64,000 nt of DNA, from contig NZ_UFSM01000001.1 in NCBI RefSeq assembly GCF_900445235.1, forward strand, positions 1,482,501-1,546,500, written 5' to 3'. Position 1 is the stretch's first letter; every line of letters starts with the position of its first letter. The notes under the pieces are model-generated. The model had not been told where the DNA came from, ran no database searches, and worked only from the letters and a program-made list of their open reading frames with translations. Shown here in pieces: positions 30,162 through 38,168 of the stretch. This DNA comes from Aminobacter aminovorans (GTDB lineage Bacteria > Pseudomonadota > Alphaproteobacteria > Rhizobiales > Rhizobiaceae). The translations under genes and the position numbers were made by a program.

Positions 30162-30791
30162 CTACGTTCCAGGCTCGCTAGCTGCCGCTTCTCGCAGCAA
30201 GCCGACAAGCTCCGCGACCGGCTTGACCGCCGATGTCGGTGCTGCCCCGGGGAGGACCATCACCGGCACACCCGATATGCCGCGTTCGATCGCGAGGCGC
30301 TTGTCGGCGCGCACGGCATCGACGAATTCCTCGCCGGCAAGCAAGTCGGCCACAGCACGCGGGTCAAGCCCGGCCTCGCGGCCAAGCCGGTTCAGCACGC
30401 CTGTCACAGCGATGTTCTCGGCCTCGCTGTGATAGGCGCGCAGCAGGCGTTCCATGACCGCGTCGGCCTTGCCCGCTGCGGCACCGAGATGAACCAGCCG
30501 GTGTGCGTCGAAACTGTTGACGGGGCGCGCGTTCTCAAGGTCGAGCTTGGTGCCCTCCGCCGCGCCTAGCGCGGTGATCTGGGCGATCCGCGCCTCGGCG
30601 GCGTCGCCTCGCCATTGTCTGATCATATCGGCAGCGCTGTCGCCGGGAATCGGGCCGCCTTCTGGCGACAGCTCGAAACTCCGCCACACTATCTCGATCG
30701 GCGCGCCGGCAAGCGCCGAAGCCGCTTCGAGGCGGCGCTTGGCGATATAGCTCCACGGGCACAACACGTCGGCATGTATCTCGATCCGCAT
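30162..30791 (-). CDS. DsbA-family oxidoreductase (FrnE-like)
   Basis: A 209-aa thioredoxin-fold protein of the DsbA/2-hydroxychromene-2-carboxylate isomerase group. The active-site region is DVLCPWSYIAKRRLEAA, where the motif has a single Cys (CPWS), so it is not a CxxC disulfide enzyme but FrnE/HCCA-isomerase-like. The cis-proline region is GISGVPVMVLPG. No signal peptide, so it is cytosolic. It follows the ABM gene by 14 nt on the same strand and may be cotranscribed under the upstream LysR regulator. Confidence 0.86.
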   Translation of the reverse strand: MRIEIHADVLCPWSYIAKRRLEAASALAGAPIEIVWRSFELSPEGGPIPGDSAADMIRQWRGDAAEARIAQITALGAAEGTKLDLENARPVNSFDAHRLVHLGAAAGKADAVMERLLRAYHSEAENIAVTGVLNRLGREAGLDPRAVADLLAGEEFVDAVRADKRLAIERGISGVPVMVLPGAAPTSAVKPVAELVGLLREAAASEPGT

Positions 30792-30805
30792 GATATCCTC
30801 CCGGC

Positions 30806-31168
30806 TCAGGCGTCGATCGGGGGCGAGCCGGGCAAGACTTCACGGACGAGGTTGTAACGTGGCGGGCCGCTCATCCTGGGCTCTGCCTTGCCCTTGAGGC
30901 CGTCGATCACGCCCTGGATCGCGGCGATGCGCGCGGCATTGTCCGAAACACGTTCGAATTCGCGGTGCGCCGCTTCGCTTTCCCAGTGGATGATGTTGTA
31001 GACGCGCCTGCCGTCGGTACTGGCATACAGGTGTGCCGACTTGTAGCCGGGATAGAAACGCACCCATCTTTCCTGCAGGTCGGCGAAGGCGTCTATCAGC
31101 TCGCTTTGCGTCTGGGCGCCGTCCACGGTGTAGTCGATGATCGAATAGAAACCTTGGGTGTCTTGCAT
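30806..31168 (-). CDS. Antibiotic biosynthesis monooxygenase (ABM) domain protein
   Basis: A 120-aa ferredoxin-like dimeric alpha-beta barrel protein. The pattern SIIDYTVDGAQTQSELIDAF, WVRFYPGYKSAHLYASTDGRRVYNIIHWES and EFERVSDNAARIAAI fits the ABM domain (PF03992), seen in small heme- or cofactor-free monooxygenases and stress proteins. The substrate is unknown. It is between a LysR gene upstream and a FrnE-like gene downstream, all on the minus strand; a quinone or aromatic detoxification unit is a reasonable guess only. Confidence 0.8.
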   Translation of the reverse strand: MQDTQGFYSIIDYTVDGAQTQSELIDAFADLQERWVRFYPGYKSAHLYASTDGRRVYNIIHWESEAAHREFERVSDNAARIAAIQGVIDGLKGKAEPRMSGPPRYNLVREVLPGSPPIDA

Positions 31169-31183
31169 CTGCTTGTCCTTTCC

Positions 31184-31238
31184 AAGCTTCGATGAGCCGA
31201 AGGTAAGGAAAGGTGGCCAGCCGGATTAGCCGAAGCTT
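31184..31238 (-). promoter_or_regulatory. Inverted repeat before the ABM gene
   Basis: aagcttcg (31184-31191) and cgaagctt (31231-31238) are perfect inverted copies 39 bp apart, in the 100-bp gap between the LysR stop and the ABM start. They may be LysR or other operators or a long-range stem. Evidence is symmetry and place alone. Confidence 0.3.
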
Positions 31239-31268
31239 CCAGGATGCAGCTTCCGGATCGACGGAAGA

Positions 31269-32159
31269 TCAGCCGGCGAACAGCTGGCGCGGGAAATGCG
31301 CGATGACGTGGTCGATGAAGGAGCGCAGACGCCTGGAGACGATGCGCTGACGCAGATAGATGATGTGGATCGGCTGTGCCTCGCCGCGCCACTCGGGCAG
31401 CACCGTCACAAGCTCGCCACTGGCCAGTTCTTTGCTCAGGAACGGAGCAGGGAGCAGCGCGATCCCACGGCCTGCAACGGCCTGGTGCCGCAACGATGAA
31501 AGTTGGTTGCCGGCGAAACGACCGGCGATGCGCAGTTCGTGGACGTCGCCGTTGGCGTGGCGAAGCTGTGCCGTGCCATGTCCGGCAAAGGACATCAGCT
31601 GACCGGCGTCGATGTCGCCGGGATGGCTGATCGGCGCATGTGCCGCGAGATATCCGGGCGACGCCACGAGCTCCGGTGCGGTACTGCCGAGCGCACGTGC
31701 AACCAGCCCCGAATCGTCGCGCAGTGCGCCGACCCGGATGGCGATGTCGATGCCGTCAGCGAACAGGTCGGTGTTGCGGCCGCTCAGATGCAGCTCGAGC
31801 GACATTTTAGGATATGTCTCGAGATAGCTGCTCAGCAACGGCGCCAGTACATCGTCCATGGCGATCGTGCTCGCCAGCCTGAGCTTGCCGCTCAGACCTG
31901 CAGCCGTGTCCGTCAGCTCGGCCTCGAAGCCGCGCAGCTCGGCGAGCGCCCGCGATGCGACCTCGTGATAGCTGGCGCCGGTTTCGGTCAATGCCAGGCG
32001 TCGTGTCGTGCGCTTGAGCAAGGTGCTGCCGAGGCGGGTTTCGAGTGCGGCGATACGCTGGCTCACGGTGGAAACCGGGATGCCTGTGGCTCTGGCCGCG
32101 CCGGAAAAGCTTCCGGTCCGAACGACCTCAAGGAAAAGATCAACCGAATCGAGAGCCAT
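31269..32159 (-). CDS. LysR family transcriptional regulator
   Basis: A 296-aa LysR-type regulator. The N-terminal helix-turn-helix (DLFLEVVRTGSFSGAARATGIPVSTVSQRIAALE) is followed by a periplasmic-binding-like effector domain from about residue 90. ATG 32159 (MALDSVDLF) is the usual start; an open frame runs 60 bp further. The sequence is of the CrgA/PecT-like branch (RTTRRLALTETG, SGRNTDLFADGIDIAIRVG). It heads a minus-strand group with the ABM and FrnE-like genes, which it may regulate, although LysR genes usually control a divergent gene and no divergent gene exists here. Confidence 0.9.
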   Translation of the reverse strand: MALDSVDLFLEVVRTGSFSGAARATGIPVSTVSQRIAALETRLGSTLLKRTTRRLALTETGASYHEVASRALAELRGFEAELTDTAAGLSGKLRLASTIAMDDVLAPLLSSYLETYPKMSLELHLSGRNTDLFADGIDIAIRVGALRDDSGLVARALGSTAPELVASPGYLAAHAPISHPGDIDAGQLMSFAGHGTAQLRHANGDVHELRIAGRFAGNQLSSLRHQAVAGRGIALLPAPFLSKELASGELVTVLPEWRGEAQPIHIIYLRQRIVSRRLRSFIDHVIAHFPRQLFAG

Positions 32160-32216
32160 TATCTGCCTGTCATGCCGTGGCGCGAGCCGGCAGCCTATTC
32201 GGCGGCGCCCGACATG

Positions 32217-32242
32217 CAAGAGCAGCCGATCGGCTGCTCTTG
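32217..32242. terminator. 26-bp perfect palindrome beyond the queuosine-transporter gene
   Basis: caagagcagccgatcggctgctcttg is a perfect palindrome centred on GATC, between the stop of the transporter gene (32269) and the LysR start (32159). As RNA it can form a strong hairpin on either strand with an 11-bp stem; no T-run follows, so the terminator label is tentative and it could instead be a protein-binding site near the LysR promoter. The sequence is split as caagagcagccga and tcggctgctcttg. Confidence 0.4.
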
Positions 32243-32268
32243 GGACAGCTGTCTTATCTGTGTGGGGG

Positions 32269-32946
32269 TTATGCCAGCGCCGGTTGTGTCCAGCGCGCGG
32301 CGATTAGGCGGTAGGGGATGAGCGCGAACAGCGCGATCAACAGCTTTACCGTGAGGTCGCCCAGCGCCCAGGAGACCCAGCGCGGCGCTTCCATCGACAG
32401 CACGCCGAACAGGGGGGCTGCTTCCAGCGCAAAGGCGTCCTCGGGGCCCAGGAAGGCGAAGGCGGCGGCAAAGGCGACACCGAAGAAGATCGCCGTGTCG
32501 AACACCGAGCCGACAAGCGTGCCGAAGATCGGCGCGCGCCACCAGCTCTGCCGGCGCAGCCAGTTGAACACGGTGATGTCGAGCAATTGGGCAGTCAGGA
32601 AGGCGGCACCCGAGGCAACGGCAATGCGCGCCAAACGATCAGCGGCGGTGTCGAAGGGAACCAGGCCGTAGCGGAACAGCAGCGGCGGGGCGACGATCGA
32701 GCAGAGCACTGCGGCCATGAAGCCGACAAAGACGATGCGCCGCGCCAGCCTTGGCCCGTAGCGGCGGTTGGCAAGGTCGGTGACCAAAAATGAGAAGGGG
32801 TAGGTGAAGGCGCCCCAGGTCAGGACATCGGCAAGCGCCAGAGATCCGACCTGTCCCTGCATTGGGAACTGGACGAGAATGTTGGAAGCGACGACGACAA
32901 GCGCCATGGCCGCCACGAAAGGCAGATATCTTGAACCGGAGTTCAT
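32269..32946 (-). CDS. yhhQ: Queuosine precursor transporter (VUT/YhhQ family)
   Basis: A 225-aa inner-membrane protein with six or so hydrophobic helices. Family blocks include the N-terminal FVAAMALVVVASNILV, the inter-helix TWGAFTYPFSFLVTDLANRRYG and LLDITVFNWLRRQSWWRAP with GSVFDTAIFF. YhhQ proteins import the queuosine precursors preQ0/preQ1 for tRNA modification. The start is ATG 32946; an open frame continues far upstream without conservation. It follows rpmB on the same strand, with a leader region of about 120 nt that contains strong hairpins. Confidence 0.9.
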   Translation of the reverse strand: MNSGSRYLPFVAAMALVVVASNILVQFPMQGQVGSLALADVLTWGAFTYPFSFLVTDLANRRYGPRLARRIVFVGFMAAVLCSIVAPPLLFRYGLVPFDTAADRLARIAVASGAAFLTAQLLDITVFNWLRRQSWWRAPIFGTLVGSVFDTAIFFGVAFAAAFAFLGPEDAFALEAAPLFGVLSMEAPRWVSWALGDLTVKLLIALFALIPYRLIAARWTQPALA

Positions 32947-33001
32947 TTTTTTATCCTGGGTAATGGAACCAGCTTTACGGGCAGTGCCCGGCGGATTGGG
33001 C

Positions 33002-33056
33002 GGAGCCTCCATCGTCCTTGCGGCCGTCAGAGGCTCCAGGCGGTGTCCCCCGCCTG
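33002..33056 (-). other. Hairpin-rich leader between rpmB and yhhQ
   Basis: Two stems stand out in the 119-bp interval: caggcgg (33037-33043) with ccgcctg (33050-33056), and ggagcctc (33002-33009) with gaggctcc (33030-33037). They share one base (33037), so they stack or compete. They could form the rpmB 3' end, a processing site, or a leader structure of yhhQ. No match to known preQ1 riboswitches was recognised, and neither stem has a T-run. Confidence 0.4.
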
Positions 33057-33065
33057 ATTTGACGA

Positions 33066-33362
33066 TTAGGCTGCGGCCTGCTCGGCGTTCTTCTTGGCGA
33101 TCTGCTTCTTGAGCAGGCGCGCACGCTGCGACAGCTCTTCGGCATCTGCCTTGACCAGGAAGGCGTCGAGGCCACCGCGATGCTCGACCGTACGCAGGGC
33201 GTTGGCCGAAATGCGCAGGCGCACGTTCTGGTTCAGCGTCTCGGAGATGAGCGTGACATTGACCAGGTTCGGCAAGAAGCGCCGACGGGTCTTGTTGTTG
33301 GCGTGGCTCACATTGTTGCCGGTCATGACGGCTTTGCCGGTGAGTTCGCAAGCGCGGGACAT
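33066..33362 (-). CDS. rpmB: 50S ribosomal protein L28
   Basis: A 98-aa L28. The N-terminal [20 protein letters not shown], the basic [12 protein letters not shown] and the C-terminal [19 protein letters not shown] are diagnostic. The four-cysteine zinc type is absent: only the first Cys remains, so this is a zinc-independent form. Alphaproteobacterial L28 is usually of this length with an extended C-terminal helix. It stands alone with its promoter in 33363-33611, a 249-bp gap without any other gene. Confidence 0.95.
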   Translation of the reverse strand: MSRACELTGKAVMTGNNVSHANNKTRRRFLPNLVNVTLISETLNQNVRLRISANALRTVEHRGGLDAFLVKADAEELSQRARLLKKQIAKKNAEQAAA

Positions 33363-33611
33363 GTTACTTACCTTCAGTTCTGGCGGACCAAGCGACGATA
33401 ACGCACCGATATGGCGCGCGGTCTCAGTCAGGCGGCCTCATGGAAAAAGTTGGCGTTCCATAGTTGCATTTCGCGGACGCGTCAAGCGTCGTGGTGGTTT
33501 CCGGGCGTTGTCCCCAACTCCACAGAATGGCCGGAATTGGTTCTATAACCGATCACAAGGGACACGAACAGCGCGAAGTCAGCTTCCGCTGACGATGAGG
33601 TGTTTCCAACG

Positions 33612-34394
33612 ATGCCCCGCCTTTTGCCTGTCCTGCTCGCCGTCTCCCTGGCCCTTTTGCCATCGCCGCTGCTGGCTGCGGGCAAATCCTTCAGCGGCGA
33701 CTATTCCCTGTCGTTCCTCGGTATTCCAGTTGCCAAGGCGACCTTCGACAGCAGCTATGAAGGCAACTCCTATGTCGTGAAAGGCAAGGTCTCCAGTGCC
33801 GGCCTGGCGGCGTTCTTCGACGACACACGCGGCACGATCTCGTCGCGCGGCAGTTTCGGCGACGGCCGCACCAAGCCGCGCGCCTTCCGCGCCGACTATG
33901 TCTCGGGCAAGGTCAGTTCGCTTGTCGCGGTCGGCTTCTCCGGTGACCGTGTCGTCAGCACCGAGGTCGTGCCGGCGCCCAGGAAGCGCGGCAAGACCTG
34001 GATTCCGCTCGGCGCCAACGACCTGCGCGGCGTCGCCGATCCGATCGCCGCAACCGTCATACGCGCACCGAGCCTGGACAAGGTCTGCGGCCGCACGGTC
34101 AAGATCTATGACGGCGAATTGCGCGCCGACCTCAGGCTGACCGAGGTGTCGCGCAAGACGATGTCGGTCAAGGGTTTTGCCGGCGAGACGGTCACCTGCC
34201 GCATGGGCTTCCAGCCTGTCTCGGGCTACCGCACCGACAAGAAGGCGCTGACCTTCCTGCGCGACCGCTCGCGCATCATGGTGACGTTTGCGCCGCTCGG
34301 CAAAACCGGCATATATGCCCCCATCTATGCCACGGTCAGCACGCAGATCGGCACGATCACCGTCAAGGCCCGGCGTTTTGAAGCGATCGACTGA
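33612..34394 (+). CDS. DUF3108 domain-containing exported protein
   Basis: A 260-aa protein with a signal peptide (LPVLLAVSLALLPSPLLAAG). The rest matches the DUF3108 pattern: FSGDYSLSFLGIPVAKATFDSSYEG, GTISSRGSFGDGRTKPRAF, GADP-like RGVADPIAA, CGRTVKIYDGELRADLRL and TVTCRMGFQPVSGYR. Related proteins are periplasmic and often linked to envelope or lipid metabolism, but no function is established. ATG 33612 is preferred over GTG 33600 since AGG at 33598-33600 gives a plausible ribosome site. It is monocistronic. Confidence 0.85.
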   Translation: MPRLLPVLLAVSLALLPSPLLAAGKSFSGDYSLSFLGIPVAKATFDSSYEGNSYVVKGKVSSAGLAAFFDDTRGTISSRGSFGDGRTKPRAFRADYVSGKVSSLVAVGFSGDRVVSTEVVPAPRKRGKTWIPLGANDLRGVADPIAATVIRAPSLDKVCGRTVKIYDGELRADLRLTEVSRKTMSVKGFAGETVTCRMGFQPVSGYRTDKKALTFLRDRSRIMVTFAPLGKTGIYAPIYATVSTQIGTITVKARRFEAID

Positions 34395-34408
34395 GCATGA
34401 TGCCGAAC

Positions 34409-34457
34409 GAGCATGATCCCTGGAAGTGGCTACCGCTTTTCGGACAGGATCATGCTC
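34409..34457. repeat. Rhizobial palindromic intergenic repeat
   Basis: gagcatgatcc (34409-34419) and ggatcatgctc (34447-34457) are perfect 11-bp inverted arms around a core with cttttcgg, a form very common between genes in Rhizobium, Mesorhizobium and allies. It follows the DUF3108 gene. Confidence 0.85.
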
Positions 34458-34467
34458 CACCAAACAA

Positions 34468-34484
34468 GCCGGCCTAGGGCCGGC
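34468..34484 (+). terminator. Short GC hairpin after the repeat, possible terminator
   Basis: gccggcc (34468-34474) and ggccggc (34478-34484) form a 7-bp GC stem with a 3-nt loop. No true T-run follows, so it is a weak candidate for the end of the DUF3108 transcript. Confidence 0.4.
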
Positions 34485-34531
34485 GCTTGAAATGAAGCGG
34501 GTTTGAGGCGCCGAGGCGCCGGGAGGGGTGT

Positions 34532-35428
34532 GTGGGGCGCGCGACATTGATTGGGTTTTCGGCTGTCGCCATGTGGGCGCTGCTGGCGCTGCTCACCGAC
34601 GCCTCCGGCACGGTGCCGCCGTTCCTGATGTCGGCGATCACCTTTGCCATCGGCACCTGCGTCGGCCTCGTTGCCCGCCTGTTCATGCCGAAAACCGAGA
34701 CGCCTGCAAAGATCCCGGCCCAGGTCTGGGTCATCGGCATCGTCGGGCTGTTCGGCTACCACTTCTTCTACTTCACCGCGCTGCGCAACGCGCCGGCGGT
34801 CGAAGCCAGCCTGATCGCCTATCTGTGGCCGCTGTTCATCGTGCTCGGCTCGGCGCTGATGCCAGGCGAGCGCCTACGCTGGAACCACATTGCCGGTGCA
34901 CTGCTCGGCCTTGCCGGCACCTTCCTGATCGTCACCAAGGGCGGCGGGCTGGCCTTCGAGCCGCGTTTCGCCTTCGGCTACGCCATGGCCTTTGCCTGCG
35001 CCTTCCTGTGGGCGGGCTATTCGCTGTTGTCGCGCCGCTTTCCCTCGGTGCCGACGACAATCGTCACCTGGTTCTGCCTGGCGACGTCAGTGCTGTCGCT
35101 TGCCTGCCATCTGGCGCTCGAGGAGACGGTGCTGCCGGCCAATGCCGGCCAGTGGCTCGCCGTGCTCGGCCTTGGCCTGATGCCCGTCGGTGCGGCCTTT
35201 TATGCCTGGGACATCGGTGTCAAGCGCGGCAACATCCAGGTGCTCGGCGCGGCAAGCTATGCCGCGCCGCTGCTGTCGACTTTGGTGCTGATATCAGCCG
35301 GTTTTGCCGAACCGAGCTTGCGCATCCTCGCCGCCTGCGTGCTGATCACCGGGGGTGCGGTGCTGGCGGCCAAATCGCTGATCTTCGGCGAGCGCAAGGG
35401 GACGGCCGCCGACGGGGCAGGGGCTTAG
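34532..35428 (+). CDS. EamA/DMT family transporter
   Basis: A 298-aa inner-membrane protein with about ten hydrophobic segments in two repeated EamA halves (GRATLIGFSAVAMWALLALL; later FGYAMAFACAFLWAGYSLLS and VGAAFYAWDIGVKRGNIQVLGA). DMT proteins of this type export amino acids or related metabolites. GTG 34532 has GGGAGGGG ending 4-5 nt upstream and is the only good start. The gene ends overlapping the convergent cupin gene by 4 bp. The substrate is unknown; the YddG/aromatic amino acid branch is a possibility. Confidence 0.87.
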   Translation: MGRATLIGFSAVAMWALLALLTDASGTVPPFLMSAITFAIGTCVGLVARLFMPKTETPAKIPAQVWVIGIVGLFGYHFFYFTALRNAPAVEASLIAYLWPLFIVLGSALMPGERLRWNHIAGALLGLAGTFLIVTKGGGLAFEPRFAFGYAMAFACAFLWAGYSLLSRRFPSVPTTIVTWFCLATSVLSLACHLALEETVLPANAGQWLAVLGLGLMPVGAAFYAWDIGVKRGNIQVLGAASYAAPLLSTLVLISAGFAEPSLRILAACVLITGGAVLAAKSLIFGERKGTAADGAGA

Positions 35429-35862
35429 CCGACACTCGGCTCCCAACCGGGCTCTGCCAGCTCGAACTGGGCGAACTCGAAGCCGGGCGAGACGGTGCAG
35501 CCGACAAGCGTCCAGTCACCCAAACTGCGCGCCGTCTGCCACCAGCCTGAGGGCACCACGCGTTGCGGCCGTTGGCCCGCTGTTATGTTGATGCCGAGCG
35601 TGTGGGCGACGATGTCGCCGCCCTCGCGGAACAGCCTGAGCTCGATCGGCGCCCCGGCATGGAAATGCCAGATCTCGGCGGCATCCCTGACGCGGTGCCA
35701 GTGCGAGACGTCGCCGTGCTCCAGCAGGAAATAGATCGCCGTCTGGTTGCCGCGCAGACCATGCGGCCCGCCTTGAGAGCTGTCGCGAAAGGTCTCGACA
35801 TACCAGCCGCCCTCGGGGTGGCGCTGCATGCCGAGTGTGGCGATGATCTCCTGAGCCCTCAT
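35425..35862 (-). CDS. DUF985 cupin protein
   Basis: A 145-aa cupin of the DUF985 (Cupin_5) group: HPEGGWYVETFRD, a YFLLEHGDVSHWHRV metal-site region, AEIWHFHAGAPIEL and VVPSGWWQTARSLGDWTLVGC. The HxH...E...H ligands of a cupin metal centre can be followed. Function of the family is not established; some members are sugar-phosphate isomerase-like. Its first 30 or so bases and the junction before it are duplicated at 36393-36440, suggesting that originally it directly followed gloB. Confidence 0.87.
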   Translation of the reverse strand: MRAQEIIATLGMQRHPEGGWYVETFRDSSQGGPHGLRGNQTAIYFLLEHGDVSHWHRVRDAAEIWHFHAGAPIELRLFREGGDIVAHTLGINITAGQRPQRVVPSGWWQTARSLGDWTLVGCTVSPGFEFAQFELAEPGWEPSVG

Positions 35863-35864
35863 GG

Positions 35865-36320
35865 TCAGATCGGGGTCGAAGCCGAGCCGTGCCCATAGAC
35901 CACCACGAAGCTATCCTGCTCGATAAATGGAACGTGGATCCGTGTGAGCAGTGCGATCAGTTCGCTTGAGCAATCCTGTATCACCGGGCTTACCAACAGG
36001 CCTCTGTGCTCGGTGTAGCGGGGTGCAATCCTTATCCACTCGATGTGCAGGCCAAGGCTCGCTTCGTGGGTTCTTGCCCAGTCGCCGAAGTATGCCGGTG
36101 CGTACTCAAGCTCGTGTGTCTCAGGTGCCTGATGCACGTGTTTGGCCTGGTATGCGGGCGGAAAAGGCAGCTGATACATACCCCGACAAAGTTCCCGCCA
36201 CTTCGTGTCGTTCATGTATGAAGCCAAACCGCGCTCTGTCAGGATTTCCCTGATGCGTTTCTTGTCCTTTGCATCGGTGAGCAGATACACATGGTCTGGA
36301 TCGGGCGTCGCTATTACCAT
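35865..36320 (-). CDS. DUF6678-like protein inserted between gloB and the cupin gene
   Basis: A 151-aa protein without recognised catalytic motifs. The pattern SYMNDTKWRELCRGMYQLPFPP, IEWIRIAPRY and EHRGLLVSPVIQDCSSELIALL resembles the DUF6678 family of unknown function, though this assignment is from memory. Codon use looks less GC-rich than in flanking genes. It sits exactly between two diverged copies of the gloB-stop/cupin-start junction, and its stop codon TGA comes from the same tca of the junction that ends gloB. This suggests arrival by insertion with local duplication. No Shine-Dalgarno is evident before ATG 36320. Confidence 0.62.
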   Translation of the reverse strand: MVIATPDPDHVYLLTDAKDKKRIREILTERGLASYMNDTKWRELCRGMYQLPFPPAYQAKHVHQAPETHELEYAPAYFGDWARTHEASLGLHIEWIRIAPRYTEHRGLLVSPVIQDCSSELIALLTRIHVPFIEQDSFVVVYGHGSASTPI

Positions 36321-36382
36321 TTGTCCATCATTGCAGCGATGCTGGAAGGCCGCAACATTTCGTGCGGCTGACGTGTGACTGA

Positions 36383-36433
36383 TTATCCCACCCGCTGGAT
36401 GCTAAATGTGGCGATGATCTCCTGCGCCCGCAT
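36383..36433 (-). pseudogene. Remnant of the 5' end of the DUF985 cupin gene
   Basis: Starting 2 nt after the gloB stop, ATG at 36433 opens a 16-codon frame, MRAQEIIATFSIQRVG, that ends in TAA. The first nine residues equal those of the cupin at 35862 (MRAQEIIAT). The bases 36393-36440 match 35822-35869 at 42 of 48 positions. It is the leftover 5' end of a duplicated or interrupted cupin gene and can make no functional protein. Confidence 0.75.
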
Positions 36434-36435
36434 GG

Positions 36436-37203
36436 TCAGAAGTTGTCCTTGCGCCTGCGGACCTCAGTGAAGACGTCGACATCAGTCGCCTTTTCCATGC
36501 CGAGATGCTTGCGGACGGCGGGATCGGCCCAGCGCAGGAACGGGTTGGTGGCAAGCTCTTCGCCGATCGTCGTCGGCAGCGTCGGCTTGCCCTCGGCGCG
36601 GAGCGCCTCGATCTTTTCGGTGCGGGCACGCAGGGCTGCGTTTTCGGGGTCGATGGTCAGGGCAAAGCGGGCGTTGGACAGCGTGTATTCGTGCCCGCAA
36701 TAAACCACCGTCTCGGGCGGCAGGGCGGCAAGCTTGTTCAGCGATTCGAACATGACAGGTGCCGGGCGCTCGAACAACCTGCCGCAGCCGAGCGCAAACA
36801 GGGTGTCGGCGGTGAACGCAACCTTCGATTTCGGCAGGTAATAGCAGACATGGCCGGCCGTATGTCCGGGAGTCTCGATGACCTCGATGGTCTCATTGCC
36901 GAAGGGAACCACCGAGCCCTGTTCGACCGTGTCGTCGATGCCGGGGATCTTGTCGCGCTCGGCCTCGGGCCCGACGATGCGCAGCTTGAAGCGCTGTTTC
37001 AGCGCGAGATTGGCCTCGACATGGTCGGCATGGTGATGCGTCGTCAGGATCGTCGACGGCGTCCAGCCGCTCTGTTCGATCGCCGCCAGGATAGGGCCTT
37101 CCTCGGGCGCATCGATGATCGCCGTCTCGCCGGTTTCGCGGTCGTGCAGCAGGGCGCCGAAATTGTCGGTGCGGCACATGAAAAGCTTGATCTCGACAGC
37201 CAT
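36436..37203 (-). CDS. gloB: Hydroxyacylglutathione hydrolase (glyoxalase II)
   Basis: A 255-aa metallo-beta-lactamase-fold enzyme that hydrolyses S-lactoylglutathione to lactate, the second step of methylglyoxal detoxification. The metal-binding THHHADH is at 55-61; further ligands are in ETPGHTAGHVCYY, FTADTLFALGCGRLFE and VYCGHEYTLSNARFAL. The glutathione-contacting C-terminal region (ATNPFLRWADPAVR) is present. Length is typical. It is convergent with none and precedes the cupin remnant by 2 nt; the methyltransferase is divergent at 37310. Confidence 0.94.
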   Translation of the reverse strand: MAVEIKLFMCRTDNFGALLHDRETGETAIIDAPEEGPILAAIEQSGWTPSTILTTHHHADHVEANLALKQRFKLRIVGPEAERDKIPGIDDTVEQGSVVPFGNETIEVIETPGHTAGHVCYYLPKSKVAFTADTLFALGCGRLFERPAPVMFESLNKLAALPPETVVYCGHEYTLSNARFALTIDPENAALRARTEKIEALRAEGKPTLPTTIGEELATNPFLRWADPAVRKHLGMEKATDVDVFTEVRRRKDNF

Positions 37204-37309
37204 GACAGGACTCCATTTTGCCGGGAACGATAGGGCGCGCCGCCAAGCCTGTCACGCCAAATGGGCCGGGGTCGTTGAAGTCGGCGGTTCGGGCGTCTAC
37301 CTTCCTGCC

Positions 37310-38080
37310 ATGAATTCCGACATCGTCGACCTTCGCTCCTTCTACTCGACGCCGCTTGGCCGCCTCGCCGAGCAGTCGATATCGATGGCGCTGTCCTCGG
37401 TATGGGCCGGCCTGCCCAATGAGCGGCTTGTCGGATTAGGCTATACGCTGCCCTGGCTCGACCGCTTCGGCTCCGATGCCGAACGCGTCTTTGCCTTCAT
37501 GCCGGCTACACAGGGCGCCGTCGTCTGGCCGGCGAACGGCCCGTCCTCGACCGCCCTTGTCTTCGACGAGGAGCTGCCGCTGGTTGATTCCTCCGTCGAC
37601 CGGGTTTTGCTCGTCCATTCGCTCGAACATGCCGAAAGCCCGCGCGAGACGCTGAAGGAGATCTGGCGCGTGCTGTCGCCGGCGGGACGCATTGTCATCG
37701 TCGTGCCCAACCGGCGCGGCGTGTGGGCGCGTTTCGAACACACGCCTTTCGGCACTGGGCGACCGTTCTCGTCGGGTCAGCTCAACGAGCTGCTGCGCGA
37801 GGCCAATTTCACCGTCTCGGCGTGGTCGGACGCGCTGCATTTCCCGCCGTCGCGGCGCAAATGGATGATGAAGTTCGACCATCTGTTCGAGCGCGCCGGA
37901 CGCCGCTTCTGGCCGATCTTTTCCGGCGCCATCGTCGTCGAGGCGCAAAAGCGCGTCTACCAGGGCATTCCGCTGGCCCAACGTGCCTCGCGGCGCGTCT
38001 TCGTGCCGGTGCTGTCGCCCAGCGGGGCCTCGCGCGGGTTCCCGGCGCTGCGGCGCAGCGGTGCCGAGCTCGGCGGCTGA
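37310..38080 (+). CDS. Class I SAM-dependent methyltransferase
   Basis: A 256-aa protein with a methyltransferase type 11 core. Motifs: FAFMPATQGAVVWP near the usual glycine-rich site (here atypical), the acidic region LVFDEELPLVDSSVDRVLLVHSLEHAESP (type 11 signature LEH), and WRVLSPAGRIVIVVPNRRGVWARFEHTPFGTG. The C-terminal part contains SGAIVVEAQKRVYQG. ATG 37310 begins the conserved protein; an open frame extends upstream into gloB leader. Neighbouring gloB divergently with a 106-bp gap is the usual rhizobial order. The substrate is unknown. Confidence 0.85.
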   Translation: MNSDIVDLRSFYSTPLGRLAEQSISMALSSVWAGLPNERLVGLGYTLPWLDRFGSDAERVFAFMPATQGAVVWPANGPSSTALVFDEELPLVDSSVDRVLLVHSLEHAESPRETLKEIWRVLSPAGRIVIVVPNRRGVWARFEHTPFGTGRPFSSGQLNELLREANFTVSAWSDALHFPPSRRKWMMKFDHLFERAGRRFWPIFSGAIVVEAQKRVYQGIPLAQRASRRVFVPVLSPSGASRGFPALRRSGAELGG

Positions 38081-38168
38081 GCGCCACCTCACGAAGGGGT
38101 GAAGGTCGGCCACTTCCATTCCGCCGCCATTGCCGCGACACTGGCTTGTCCTACCGGAGAGCCTGCCA

